A stretch of 64,000 nt of DNA from Favolaschia claudopus (GCA_037176885.1 JAWWNJ010000053.1:1-64000); one strand, 5' to 3'; shown: positions 20,801-32,760, numbered from the stretch's first letter. Translations and numbers: made by a program. Notes: a model not told the origin generated them from the sequence alone.

Positions 20801-22446
20801 CTGTGTACAAGGTTTAATCCGGTGTGCACTTTGTTTTCACTTTGACCTTACTTCATTCACATCCCTATTATTCAGAGGCATACAGCAAACTCGTCTTCTT
20901 TGTTTGAGTCTCGGTACATCAATAATGCGACCCGAATCACAGGTGCGTGATCCCCTCGAATATCAACAAAGCTGATAATCTATTGAGGCTATTTGATGAA
21001 TCGCTTTCTTCTAAGCTCGCCGTGTTCGATTGGACCGAGGAGTTGAATTTCACAAGTGCGTGGTTCGTTCCTTTCAATTGATTCGTTAATTGACGCCGCT
21101 AAGTATAGACCCACTACTCGCTCTACTCTCGCTTTCGTCCCTCAATCCGCTGGAATCGAGCAACGAGCATGTTTCTTTCATTCTTACCTTCATTTTTCTA
21201 GCGTCTCTAGGAAATCATCGCGGCCTATCAAGCCTGTGGTCCGCAGCGCGTGGCAAAACAAGTGCGTGTTTTTCGATGTGAACACCCAGGTTCTTTCTAA
21301 TGAATCACATTCTCCATGTCTCGAGGTTGTACACGCCTACCCAATTCAACTTCGTTCCCCAGAGATGCTCAAGGTAGAATGCGGGTATGTTCAAATCCTC
21401 TTGTCTTCGTCATCAGGCCCGTGCTCTGACGTCTCAACAGGAAATTATCGTACAGTAATCTGGAATTGTTTTGTTCTCCTCAGATCGTTCCCTCACTTCG
21501 GTTTGACACTGGGTTCAGCGCATATTCAGGTGCGACTGAATTTCTACGAAAAATTACGGACTCGTTTTCGATCCACAGTGGCTAGAAGCTAGAGTTGAAT
21601 GCACTCACCGGTGTGGGATCTTGTTTCTCATATTCTTTTCTTTGAAACTGAACCAGGTTTTAGTTCCAATCGATCGGACTGCTCAAGAAGCGCCGGTACG
21701 TTGGAGCCTGATAATTCCCCCCCGGTTCTTTGTTTCGCTCATTCTGTTCCAGATACAAGTCTCCATACTGTTCACGCTTACCGCCAATCCGGTGAACTTT
21801 CTTCGAGTCAGAGCCGTGTCAGTGTCATCCTCCTTTGATCGTTTCCGCACATGGTGACTCTATCCTCGGTGAATGTTCCGTTGGCTCTGTTCTGTGACTG
21901 CATTCCGCAATGTTTTAATTGGGTATGTTGCGACTTTCTTCGTTGATTCCAAACTCATATCGTTCACAAGAGTCGGCGTCCTCTGGCGCACACTCGAGCT
22001 GTTCTGGCTGAAGTTCACATAGCATACGAGGTAAGTCCGGGTTGATCTATATTTGTGTACTGGCCACTCAATCCAATGGAATACAGGGCCCGAGCGAAAC
22101 AGACGGCGACTACGAGGGGTGATGGACGTAGGATCAATGTATATATGTGTAGATATGTAGCCGGAATATATTTAATTGACCTACTTGAATCGAGTGAATA
22201 CCCGCTCAGCCCAAGTAGGCCGGCACGCTCCCGTTGAGTAGGTAAACCCACTCAGCTCGAGTGGGTGACCCACTCCATCCGAACTGAAAAATTGCCAAAA
22301 TCTACTCATGGTGAGTAGGGAAACCTACTCCTCGCAAGTAGGTCACCTACTCCGTCTGAGGTGGTACCCACTCACGCCGAGTGCATTACCTACTCAAGCC
22401 AAGTGGGTCTACCTACTTGACAGGAGTAGATTCTCTCCCCATAGTG
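17879..22446. mobile_element. Element B: 4.57-kb CACTG-ended element nested in hAT
   Basis: The left end CACTGTGGGAAGAAAACCTAC and the inverse of the right end CACTATGGGGAGAGAATCTAC match. Arrays of CCTACTC/GAGTAGG and CCCACTC/GAGTGGG words fill 17893-18030 and 22190-22435. GCTTG occurs at both borders, offset by one base on the right. The interior has C/T-rich frames (for example 19201-19705 and 21056-21592) but nothing resembling a transposase. It lies between the hAT terminal repeat and the hAT promoter, so it probably separated the transposase gene from its left end without adding genes. Confidence 0.7.
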
Positions 22447-22594
22447 AGCTTGGCGTCGACGTCACCGCCTGGCTGCTACGGAGAATGCGAAACGCCCCAC
22501 ACAGAGCTGGAAATATGACGCAAAGGTGGCGCGTCGGGATAGTGCGTTGGCGCACTCAGGGTCCAAGGTACGCGCAATAGATACCTCCGAAATG

Positions 22595-22605
22595 TTATAT
22601 ATATT
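22595..22605 (+). promoter_or_regulatory. TATA-like box of the hAT transposase gene
   Basis: TTATATATATT lies about 45-55 bp upstream of the ATG at 22650. It is followed by a C/T-rich leader ending TGAACTCCCATGG. Confidence 0.4.
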
Positions 22606-22649
22606 GCCCCAATTATACTCCATTCCAACCCTCCCTCTTGTGAACTCCC

Positions 22650-25371
22650 ATGGCCTCGCCGTCCTGCCAATGCGGCAACCCGCAGGCATGCACTTGCTAC
22701 ATCCAACCCCCGCGTCAAAACAATTTCACAACGCATTCCTACCCCACGCCCAACGTCTTTGGCTCCTGGCCTGGCTCTCAGGTTCATGCCGTGCCTCTCC
22801 CGCCTCAAGCTTTCATCCCCGGAACGCCGTATCCTCCACCACCTCCCGTCACTTTCGGCCAGACTTACGGCTTTCAAAATACATACCCCGCCTTATTTAA
22901 CACCGTGATTCCTCCCCCTTCCTCTGCGGCAACCCATGCACCATTTGTCGACGCGACTAACACGATTAATGTCGGCCTCGCTCCGCCACAGCGCAAGAAG
23001 AAACGTAAAGCGAATCCCAACGCTAACTCGGCAGCTACATCGCGTACCCGTCGCCGCATCGACCCCAACTCCACCTCCGAACCGGCTGTGTTCGGGGTCG
23101 GTCCGTCTGACCCAAATGTTGCAGCGGCAGCAGCTGCCTCTGAATCAGTTTCCCATCCTTCAATCCCTCACCCCAACTTCGGCTCTTTGGTCAATCAATC
23201 TTCGGCATCCGGAGACGATGCAACAGATGTTTGGTATTTTGTTCGAGGCGTTCACGGCGCTTCTGCGCCAACCGTCGCACCAGAACCAACGGAAATGAAG
23301 GAAGATCGACCGGATAAAAAGGTGTTTTCCCATTTGTCGTGCCGCCTCTGTCCGTGAGTGTTCAAGTGTGTTCTGTTTTTGTTTTCGCTATCTGAACCCT
23401 TCCATCGTTAGATTTCCGAAATGGAAGGCATGGAAGAATGGTCCTGGACAAACCAAGACCATCCGAAATCATCTTGAGGGAGAACATGGCAAAGTTTGGA
23501 AGGATATGGTCATCCTGAAGGGGCTCAAGAATTGGGATATTCTCGCAAAGGCGCCGAAGACTCCGGGAGAGCGAGAGGAATTTTCTATTCCCGGATTCTA
23601 CGAACGATTGGTTAAGTGGATCGCTGTTGATGATCAGGTTGGTGCTATCTCATCATTGTTTCTTGCGATTCTAATATATTTGTTTAGTCTCTGGACGTGG
23701 TGGACTGTCCCGAGCTCAATGGGCACCTTGTACTTAAAACTCGGCTCGTTGCTTTTCGTCGATTGGACGGGAGACACACCGGTCAAAATATCGCCAAAAT
23801 CTTTGTACAAGTTTTGAAGGAGATTGGTTGTTTGCACAAAGTAAGTCACATAGAGTTGTGAATTGAACGGCTTGCTGATGATAACTCAGCTCGGAATGAT
23901 TACATGCGACAATGCTAGCAACAATAACACATGCATGGTGTATATTGCGCAAGAGCTCGCCGTGCTCGGAATTCCTTTCGATGCGGAAGGGAACAGAATT
24001 CGGTGAGTTTTAATGATTTATTCCCGAGTCTGAGGGCTAACCGTGTTCAGCTGTTTTCCGCATGTCGTCAATATTGCTGTCAAAGCCGCTCTCGCAACAC
24101 TTCCCGAATTACCTGCTCCTCAAGATGGTGTCGATTCGGACAACTACGGCACGCCGATTCCCGAGGCACTGAAGCAGGATGTCGGGTATTGGGAGGCGCT
24201 AAGAAAAAATCCAGTCAAACAAACTCGTACACTCGTTACATCGTGCCTTGAATTTGACTTGGAATTTCGTTTAGGCTGTTGAGGCATTTCTCGATGACCC
24301 AATGCAAGTCAAAATTTCGGATGATCGGCTCGATCCAGTCACCAAGACTGTTCTCATCGACATTCGGCGGTTTTTACAGGTTCCGCATCTTGTCCAGGAG
24401 ATAGTCTCTGCGGAGAAAGCACCTACCCTGTCCTATGTGCTTCCACTCTACGAGCAGCTCATTGCCGCCCTCAAGCTTCTTGCACGAGAGCTCCCGAAAA
24501 TCAGTCTCGGTATCAACGCCGCTGTCGACAAATTCACAGAATATCTTGGGATGTCTCGGCGCACTCGAATGTATGCGCTAGCGATGAGTAATTACTTCCT
24601 TGTTTGTCTCTTAATTCGCTTCAATCACTCATATTTAACTTTCAGTTCTAAATCCGACGACAAAACTCCAGTGGCTAAGGGACAACTGGTCTTCATCAGA
24701 TGCTGAAGAAGCCAGAACCTGGATTCGTGCAGCGGTGCGTCCCAACTTTCACATTATACTGCGCTACTGACAAACTCCCAAGATGCTGGAGTACCGCCGG
24801 GAGTTCCGCGCTCACCAGAACTCTCCGAGCACTGTGCACATAGCTTCGACCGCCAGCCGCCGCGCTGTTCACACGCCGTCTGCATCCCATGCCGCTCGTG
24901 CCCAGAAATCTGGGTTTGCGAAGCTTGGTGCTCTTGTAAAAGAGCTGTCTGCTTCCGACATCGAATCCCCACCGAGTACTCAAAGTCCGCAGCCGCTTTC
25001 GGAGGAAGAGCAAGTAGAGGCAGAGCGCCTATGAGAAGGAGGGTTTGCTGGGAGGCTCGGACCCAGAGTATGAGGACCTTGACTTGCTCCGCTACTGGGA
25101 GGTGAGTTTAAGTATGTTCTTATACAATGTTGGTCTGAAAAATGTTGCAGGCTCGTCAATATCGGTTCCGTTACCTATTTCGCGTGGCGCTTGATGTATT
25201 GCCTGTTCAGGCTTCTGCGGTACCATGCGAGCGTGTTTTCTCTTCCAGCAAGGACACAGATGCCTCCCTACGCAACAGTCTCTCCCCCGAGATGATGGAA
25301 ATGCTCCAGATTCTCAAATTTATTTATCGACAGGATCGCATCAAAATTTTGCGAGGACTTCGTCGTAACTG
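22650..25371 (+). pseudogene. hAT family transposase (BED zinc finger, RNase H-like core, hAT dimerisation)
   Basis: Cuts and pastes hAT elements by binding their terminal repeats. A nine-exon model fits GT-AG rules: 22650-23353, 23412-23637, 23688-23840, 23890-24002, 24051-24234, 24275-24587, 24646-24734, 24783-25101 and 25151-25371. The N terminus is Pro-rich with Cys pairs and a basic stretch (KKKRK). A BED-type finger spans exons 1-2 (CRLC, later HLEGEH). Exons 4-5 give TCDNASNN and CFPHVVNIAVKA, typical hAT core segments. Exon 9 has the dimerisation signature SAVPCERVFSS. Two breaks are seen: a frame change near 25030, shared with the copy at 60 kb, and an extra A in the AAAATTTT run near 25346 that truncates the C terminus here only. 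The BED, core and dimerisation identity is secure; activity is unlikely. Confidence 0.8.
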
Positions 25372-25849
25372 AGGAAGATCTGTCTGTTGTTGATATTGAC
25401 CCTGATGTAGCAGAAAGGTTGATTGCGTCAGGGCGTACTCAAGAGCTTGAGGATCTTATAGAATCTTCCTGGGCTTCGCCCGTTTGATTTTTGCGTTGTA
25501 TTCACTTATATAATCATTGTGCTTTGTATTGTTCCATAATTTACTCATACACTGTATAGTCTTTTATTGTGCATATGTTTATTGTACTTATTGGAGAATT
25601 GTAGCACATTTTAGAGGTGCATACGAGGTCAAAACAGTGCAATGCAGCTCAAAACGAGGAGACGGGGAACCGTGGGACGGAAACTTCCATTTATGGATGT
25701 CAGCTCCGAGCTGCCTCGGCCCAACTCCGAGCTCGAGCGAGCTGATGGGCAATCACCTCGAGCTCAGCTCCAACTCAGCTCCCGGCAGCACTATCGGTAG
25801 CCATTCAATGGCTCCAATGGCTCTTCGCAAACCCTCTATTACCACTTTG

Positions 25850-26400
25850 GGCTCCCAGTCGATCGGCGTCATATGCAGATCGTCATACTTTATTTGGATC
25901 GTCCCTGGTCGCCTCTCTCTCGCAATCAGCCTTATCTCAGCAGCTGCATAGTACTCAGGTGATACATCAGCCCTTCACCAAGCATCTCTCTTTCACCGAA
26001 ACGACATCCAATCCTTTATTTTTGCATCCAGCCCTTCCTCCCCTTCTACTGCCTCCGTTCTTCGATATACCTGTCCTTACCCATCTCAAATCCTTTCCAT
26101 TCCTTTTCTGAGGTAATTCCAGCCGTTCCTCATCGCCGTCACAAGCATTTCTGACGAAGCATCCCTTTTTCCTGCGTCTGGCCTTATTCATAGCCTGATT
26201 CTCTTCCATTCTCTTCTCATTCCTTCACTCTCCTGCCTCTTCTATCCTCTCTCCTCTTCATTCTCTTCGTCAATATCCCTTTCTCCATGGTGAGTCTACT
26301 GCTCTCATCACTGCTTCATTTCCATCCCCTCACTACATTGTCAGGCGATGTTTTCTTGGTCGTCCCTCCATCAGGAAATCCCTCCCGCCGTAAGTTGGCC
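25850..26400 (+). pseudogene. Gene fragment P1 (5' part of an unknown intron-bearing gene)
   Basis: Begins just right of the hAT end and is similar, in inverse orientation, to 32465-32760. Shared features are a GGGCTCCCAGTCGATCGGCGT block, a pyrimidine-rich leader, an ATG at 26287 that is immediately followed by a GTGAGT intron (about 57 bp, ending TTGTCAG), and a second exon starting GCG then TTTTCTT. In this copy the second exon reads on (MA-MFSW...) to a GTAAGT donor. The conserved intron shows DNA-level copying, not reverse transcription. No domain is recognised. Confidence 0.5.
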
Positions 26401-26908
26401 AAATGTCACCAAAAGGTTGCTAAATTTCGGGAAACTTTGGCCATTATCCCATTTCGGCGAATTTGGCCAAATTATATTGTTGCCGGGAACGACGAATCGG
26501 GATTTTGCGGAATTTGGCCGAAGTTCAGTACATTCTCGTGGCATTAGATGCTTATTTCTTTACATTTCATTCGCTCGAATCACTTCAAAATGGGCAAAGG
26601 AGTGAATTGATGATGCGCTAACTAACTGTCTAGCGGTGTATGGCTCGGCAGTCAGAGGCAGAAATAGACGAGTGCTCCAAAACGCGACGGTGCCGAGACT
26701 GGCAAGCTGCGGCGAAGGCGACGGCGAGGAGATCGAGGACGACGAAGAAAGAGATAGAGACAATGTCGGAGGCGCTAGGCGGAGACGAGAACTAAGAAGC
26801 AGAGTCAAAGTCGGAGGCGGCGGCGGAGACGGAGACGGAAGCTAAAGTAACGGGACTTCTAAAGGTGCAAAAGTAGGTCGTATTCGTCAAAGATCGCTAC
26901 TATATATA
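26401..26908. other. No gene recognised
   Basis: A short frame at 26636-26845 encodes an acidic/basic low-complexity peptide from GA-rich DNA. TTTGGCC/GGCCAAA words recur at 26396-26520. Confidence 0.35.
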
Positions 26909-28197
26909 CTCGGTGTTACAAAAAGTGACCGACAATGTGCCATTTTAGGCCGAATCGTGTAGTATCTCGTTTTTGTTCATTGCTTCGTTCGTTTCGGCAA
27001 TGGGACAGCCACATAGATGTGGGTGTGGGGAACACACAGCGGCGATGAGCCTTCGCCGCTGGCGCCCAGGTCGTGGGGTGATGGGATGCGCGAGGATGAA
27101 CCCATTGCCCCACTCTGTGGCTGCCTCTGTAAATGGAGGAAAGTTTTGAAGTTAACGAATAATCAGGCAAATTTAAAAATCAAGGGTAGGGCGGGCGGGG
27201 AGAAGCAAAAGTGTCGTGAATGATGAGCTCTAGCGAGGCGAGAGAGGGGTGAACGGGAAGTCGATGGTGGTGGTAGAAGAAGAGGAGAAGCTCGTATCAG
27301 GTCACATCAGATCGGCCCCTCTCTGCTGCATCACAAAACGGCACACTGTCTTCCCAGGCTCAGACAGTGTTTCTTTGAGTCAAGCACATAGGAATGTTTA
27401 TTGGAATGGTCTGTACCCATTTGTATGGCAGTCTGTGAGAAACGACGCCGCGAATCTCTCGCACCAGTCGGTTCAATCTGACAGCTAACATTTTGCCTTA
27501 TTTAGAAGAAACCATTTGGCTCTCGCTTTGTTGGCACAGGAAACACTGTTCTAAGTATTCTATGTTGTATTTTATACACCATTTTATTGTCTGACCAAAT
27601 TTGGTCTGTGTGAACCATGTCATTGGAGCTTTTTTGAGCGTCTGAATTCCACCACTCAGATTTGATTCAGTTTCAAGCTGGGTATCAGCTCGTTTTGCTA
27701 CAAAAAGATGGAACTAATGTGAAGATTCCAGCAGCTCTCTTGCTCTCTGTGTCAATCAAGTAACCAGGAGCTATTCAGCGATATATATTATCATTATCTA
27801 CCCTCCTCATTAACCGGGATCAACAACAAGGACAAATTGGAGGTGAAATATGCGCGACCTGTTTTCACACTATTTTGAGGCCGTTTTCGCAAAGTATTTT
27901 GTATGACTGGATGGGATAGTGTCGGCTTTATCAAACGCAAGTTGGAAATCTGGTGCGTTGATCAGATATTGTGGATATTTTTCGAGTTTTTGTGTGGTTT
28001 GTGCCAGCTGCATGCAAAATAGTATGACGTTCAGTTTGTTGACAAGCCTCAGGAGCCTGAGACAAGGAATGTCACGGATCTTTTCATGTATGCTGTAGAG
28101 AATTGTCAGGGGTATACTTGAAGCGCGACACTTCAAAAAATTATCACGTGGCCGTGAAGGAGTGACCAAATTATCGGTTACTTTTTGTAACACCGAG
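26909..28197. mobile_element. 1.29-kb Tc1/mariner-sized element, transposase decayed or absent
   Basis: TIRs CTCGGTGTTACAAAAAGTGAC (left) and the inverse of CTCGGTGTTACAAAAAGTAAC (right) are flanked by TA at 26907-26908 and 28198-28199. The length matches a full Tc1/mariner element. The longest internal frame (minus strand, 27870-28193, 107 codons) lacks a recognisable DDE/D motif. It is either a non-autonomous derivative or a very decayed copy. Confidence 0.75.
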
Positions 28198-28639
28198 TAC
28201 AGAATACGATAGGAGTGAGTGAGATAAAATATATAAGACTAGAACTCAGCGGAACTGAAAAACAAGCAAGTCTCGATGAAATATCGCGGAAAAGCGGAAG
28301 ATGGCGGTGAAAAGCAGCGAGAATGATAAGACTTGAGGTCATAAGTGACGCGAGGAGATATATAATAGAATGGAACGTGAAAATGAGGTGAGTCGAGAGG
28401 CGAGGTGGTGGAAGGAAGCAAGAGGAAGCGATCAGTTTGTCTCAGAAGATGCCGACAAACAGATGGTGGATGCCGTATGGGCGCTTGTGTGTCCGCGGTC
28501 AACATTAACTTGAAAAAATAAAGTAGTGCATGTTTATGTACGGTAAAAATAAGTGGATTAACAATGAAGCATTTACACGAGAGCGTCCTCGTCAGCCACC
28601 CCAAGCTGCAATACCTTCATCGCCGAGCCAGTTGTTAGA

Positions 28640-30050
28640 GCTGCCACGGGCGCCTGATCGGCACTGCAGCGCGAAATCAATAGAATACCGACACAATATA
28701 ATATAGATGCTCACCCGACTGCAAGGTACAGTTTGTGGAGCACCCGGTGTGCTTGTTCTTCGTCGTCGTTCCGCATGTCAGTGATGAACTTCAGAAGGCC
28801 CCTGTACGTTGTTTTAAGGCGTGCTTGGGTGTACACGCCGGGGTCAACGTAACGGCCACTTGACCAGCCGTGTAGTCGGGCTCAAACCTAGAGGCAGGAT
28901 ATAAATGAAAGTAGCATGTATGATCTAAAAGAGACTTACGTAGACAGCGACAAGGGCCACCATGGTATCTGGGAGTTCAAATTCATTTGGATGGCTGTCA
29001 GGCCCTTTGAAAAGCTTCTTGTACTTGCGACCGAGACAGCGTGGCTTTGAAAAGAATTTTTCGTTAATGGTGTCGATGATTGGCCCTGAATGGAAGGGAA
29101 GATTGGCCTGAAATTTTATCTGAAAGATCGAATGAATGCTGAAATATATAACAGAAAAACGATGGCCATACCTCGAGTTTAGGATTAGCAGCATCGTCGG
29201 CGGCGCCGTCGGCAGCAGCGGCAGCTTTCTTCCACACCACAGGGAAGATGAAGTGGTAGTCCTGGAGTGCTTTTTCGACGCGCTCGCGGTTGTCCTTCTT
29301 TGTTGAGCTGTAGCCGGTGAGTTTGAAATAGTCGTCCGTCTTTGGGGTGATGAATTTGACGATGTCGTTACGGAGGATGGCGACGCGAGGAAAGATCTTT
29401 ATGATGTGTATGTCAGACCAAGTAGCAGTGTAAGTTAGCGACGACGCACCAAGCTGGCAATGATGAGGCAGAAGTCCTCGTCTATCCTAGCGCGTTCTTT
29501 AATATGCTGTGCCTTCGCGTCTCAGCGAAGATTGAGTCTATGAAAGTGATGAACCAGACCGTATTTACCTCTTTATTCACCACCTTAATTGATGATTCGT
29601 ATGCGGCCCGAGACATCGGATGCGCCGAAGTGTGGGTCAAGAATTGAATCTGAAAGCAATGGGAAGGAAGACAAGAAGACAAGAGAGACGAAATAACATT
29701 AAGAACAGACCCCCTAGATTCAAGATTATCCCGCTATAAGTGTATTCCATCCCGACCAAAGCCAACTCCCGGAGACGATTTGTAGCCTTCTTCTTCCCAG
29801 TGGTGCGCCACATGGGGGGGTAGACAGAGCCCTGAGACTTGTTGGTGCCGCGCTTGGCCGTGCACGAGGAGTCGATGGCATAGGGAAGGCCTTGATGAGC
29901 GGGATGAGACTTTGGGAACCGTTTCTGCTCCTTCTCCGTGGCGTCGATGTCAATCCGTTCGAGCGGTAAAGCACCATCTTTGACGAGAATAGGCCCAAAG
30001 TATTCGTCACAGATGATGAATGAGCATTTGGCTTCTCTGGCCTCGGGCAT
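28640..30050 (-). pseudogene. DUF6532-like protein gene, multi-exon, probably damaged
   Basis: Several minus-strand exons separated by short GT-AG introns join up: an N-terminal exon (30050 to about 29730), a short exon with FLTHTSAHPMSRAAYESS (about 29650-29575), a short exon ending CLIIASL, a longer exon KIFPRVAILRNDIVKFITPK to an Ala-rich stretch (about 29395-29172), then FHSGPIIDTINEKFF ... LPDTMVALVAVY (about 29115-28938) and a final part with GVYTQARLKTTYRGLLKFI. The order of motifs (GPxIDTINEKFF, then LPxTMVALVAV) fits the DUF6532 family that is expanded in Agaricomycetes and has no known function. I could not join the last exon in frame, so a frameshift or an unrecognised intron is present. 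The GTTG array begins just upstream of its 5' end. Confidence 0.5.
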
Positions 30051-30129
30051 TGGACGTTGATTGGACGACGAGCAGCGGCGATGATGAAGTCAAGAGAGAA
30101 GATCAACAAACATCACGTGTGGATTCGCG

Positions 30130-30490
30130 CTGTCAATCAAGTTACGGCACCCGGTCTGAACAAGTTGCCGTCGATGAGCGTTTTAGCGTTGTCAGCCTCA
30201 AAACATTGTTGCTGGTTAGAGTTGTAGTCCGGAAACTTGTACCTGATTTAGTTGCTACCTAGGGAAGTTGTAGTTGCTTGCCTACCCTTCCAATGTTGTC
30301 AACCTGACATTTCGCAGTTGTCACCTTGGAAAGTTGTAATCTCAAATGTTGCGCTCCATCCAAGTTGTGGTCAAGTCGGTTGTGTGCCCTCAAAGTTGTT
30401 AACCCTTTGAGTTGCCAATATTTTGTCTTCAAAATGTCCTAGTTGCCGCTAATTTTCTCAAAAAAAGGTCAAGTTGTCGATTTTGAATTT
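30130..30490. repeat. GTTG-rich array, left (about 16 AGTTGT-like words)
   Basis: AGTTGT/AGTTGC-like words recur roughly every 20 bp through about 340 bp, all in the same orientation and with unrelated spacer sequence. The array ends at an ACAGTATATGTGCCATA block (30495-30511), whose exact inverse lies at 32993-33009. Confidence 0.75.
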
Positions 30491-30511
30491 TTATACAGTA
30501 TATGTGCCATA

Positions 30512-31639
30512 CAAGTGCAACACGAGTTCAACATTGGCTCAAAAGTCCCTGAACATCCCATTTTTGAACTTTTGAAGTAAAACCATCGAAGCAATGGAAG
30601 GTGTAGACTGGTATTAGTAACTTCTTGGGGCAGCGGGAAGGGCTGTAGCGGGGTTGGGTATATTGCTCGTTGGTTGGGACTGTCATCAAACATCATTGAT
30701 TCATCTGATGGGCTGTACAGGTCGACCCCACCAGCCACCCCCTGAGTGTTGAACCTCAAAAATTCACCAGAGGTGTTTAGCAAGAGTTGGGACCAAGTGA
30801 CTTAGCCACTCCAGGAAGGGATATGTCTCTTTTTAAGGAAACAAAAATAATAAGTATTTTGTATCTAATTGACTTGTAGGTTTGTAAAAAGGAAGGATTA
30901 CTGGGACAAGGTCCCAAAGCAAAAAGGCGGGGCCCGTACTACAAACATGTGTCAGTTGTATGTTACAGATATCTTGTACCTTTAAGAGGTACGTTAGTAT
31001 GCCATTGACCCTCCCGTATCATATTAAACTGCATTCTGTGCCTTATTGTACCTTTTACCAGACCCTCGGGTAGACCACCATCTGTTCTCCCGAATCTACT
31101 TCAAGATGCAAGAGTCAACTCTCAAGCTAGAGTTATTAACCCTAGAGGTTTGGGAGACACACCCTACCTTCGAGACTGAACTCCGCCCATCTTCGACCAT
31201 CCAAAGTACAAATTTTTTGAAAAAGAAAAATACTTGGAGTTGCAGAAGATTGTAAAAGGACATCAGGGTTACATAGTTGGCGAGCCGCTAGCGCAAGATA
31301 CAATACGAGATGCGGGAATCATTCCAGAGAATGATATGAGTACTCTGCCTTTTTAAGCCTCGGGCATACCGAATAAATACTCAGCACCTTGTATATATGC
31401 TTCACTATATGCCGCACCACCTCAAAGTCATCGCTCTGTGTCAAAACCCCTGCAGAGTGAAAGAAGCTGTGGAAATCATCACAATTCATCAAACACTGCT
31501 GACATCTTAATTTTGTGTCTACTAACCTCGAACTGCGACAATTTTCTTTTTTTAGGTGAGTCAACCACTTTGCTACCCCGAGCAGGAAATAAAGATGAAC
31601 CAATAAAAATGTGGGTTTGCATTTGCAACCCACAAAAGA
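30512..31639. other. No gene recognised
   Basis: AT-richer sequence between the left GTTG array and the tRNA-like remnant. Only short frames without domains are seen. Confidence 0.35.
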
Positions 31640-31735
31640 AAAGTATACGCCGGGAATCGAACCCTCGCATGTGGAATTTCATTTGCTAAGCATAAATTCT
31701 CACGATCAGTAAAGCGTTAGGAGGGCTTCAAAAAG
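31640..31735 (-). other. tRNA-like remnant (possible SINE head)
   Basis: On the minus strand GGTTCGATTCCCGG matches a pol III B box / T-arm. About 30 bp upstream is TGCTTAGCAAA, which resembles an anticodon loop with AGC (Ala), and further up a D-arm-like TTACTGATCGTGAGAA. The acceptor stem does not pair and two T-stem pairs are broken, so this is not a functional tRNA. A tRNA-derived SINE or a decayed tRNA are both possible. Confidence 0.35.
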
Positions 31736-31739
31736 TTAA

Positions 31740-32760
31740 GATTCAATACAAACTTTTGTAATGACTTTTGCTAAAAAGCGTTCACGGATAGATGCGGACA
31801 AGTAGCGAATGGCGGCGGGGTTGGAACAGTGTTTGACGCATGAGATGTTGAACCTCGGTAGGTGAGGTTCGGTTGTGGGCGACTGGGAGAAGGCTGGGGG
31901 CCACTGCTCGAACCGCTAGACGAGGCAGTAGGGGGGCTGGACGCCCGGGGACTATTGAATGGCTGCTCGCGTTGCGTGTGAGCCTCGGGGTACGGAAATT
32001 TCTCGCGAGGAGGGAACGGATCGGGCTTGTGGAATTGCTCGCGATCGCTATCCGCTAAAACAACAACAAGGAAGGAAAGATATGAGTAAGCAGCTAGCTA
32101 ATGCAAAAAACGGGATGTACTTGGATTGAATTCATACAAAGAAGGGTCGTTGTCGGTGTCCATAGCATCGCTCCCGTCGTCGTCGGTCTCAGTCTCGGAG
32201 GAGTCCGACGATTGCGTCTCGGAAGACTCCTCCGATTCAGATAGGTAGAACAAAGGTTGCCCAGAACGTGTATAGCTATTTGATGACATTGCGCTATCAA
32301 ATCGTGAATGAGACAAGCTTGGGACCCGACTTTGCAGTCTTTGATAACGGCTCGCCTGGTGGTCATACAGCAGTCGGGGCTGCGGCAAGGCCCGAGGGAC
32401 GACTAAGAAAACAGCGCCTGACAATGTAGTGAGGGGCTGGAAATAAAGCAGCGACTAGAGCAGTAGACTCACCATGGAGAAAGGTATATTGACGGCGAGA
32501 ATGAAGCGGAGAGAGGATAGAAGAGGCAGGAGAGAGAAGGAATGAGAAAATAATAGAAGAGAATCAGGCGATGAATATGGCCAGACGCAGGAAAAAGGGA
32601 TGCTTCGTCAGAAATGCTTGTGACGGCAATGAAGAACGGCTGGAATTACCTCATAAAGGGAAAAAATTTGAAATGGGTGGCCAGGGCAATCCAAATAAAG
32701 TATGACGATCTGCGTATGACGCCGATCGACTGGGAGCCCAAAGTCGTAATAAGGCGCGAC
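31740..32760 (-). pseudogene. Gene fragment P2 (5' and middle part of the unknown gene)
   Basis: Minus-strand counterpart of P1: the leader, the ATG at about 32475, and the GTGAGT intron ending TTGTCAG are conserved. The first downstream exon hits a stop at once (TTTTCTTAG) unless another frame is used. A following frame (32424-32098) encodes a Ser/Glu/Asp-rich acidic segment (ESEESSETQSSDSSETETDD). An intron (GTACAT...TTTTAG, about 32108-32057) leads to a Pro/Ser-rich exon that is shared with P3 (31940-31810 inverse to 33627-33755). It thus bridges P1 and P3. Function unknown. Confidence 0.5.

Larger units (their letters stand above)
17634..25793 (+). mobile_element. hAT transposon, split by element B
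   Basis: The left terminus TAGTGCTGCCGGAAGCTGGA (17634) and the right terminus (inverse of TAGTGCTGCCGGGAGCTGAG, ending at 25793) are inverted repeats of the YARNG type expected for hAT elements. Both are followed by GAGCT-rich subterminal sequence. The transposase gene lies at 22650-25371. Removing element B (17879-22446) leaves about 3.6 kb, a normal hAT size. No matching 8-bp target duplication is found, so either the ends were rearranged or the true left end is one of the other two TIR starts. Confidence 0.75.

Noticed and set aside
18700..22030. Possible multi-exon gene in element B
   Set aside because: Splice-like signals are plentiful, but no chain of exons gives a protein with recognisable features, and the frames are low complexity.
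17490..25801. 8-bp target duplication for the large hAT
   Set aside because: None of the three possible left flanks matches the bases following 25793.
31640..31735. Functional tRNA-Ala gene
   Set aside because: The acceptor stem is absent and T-stem pairing is incomplete.
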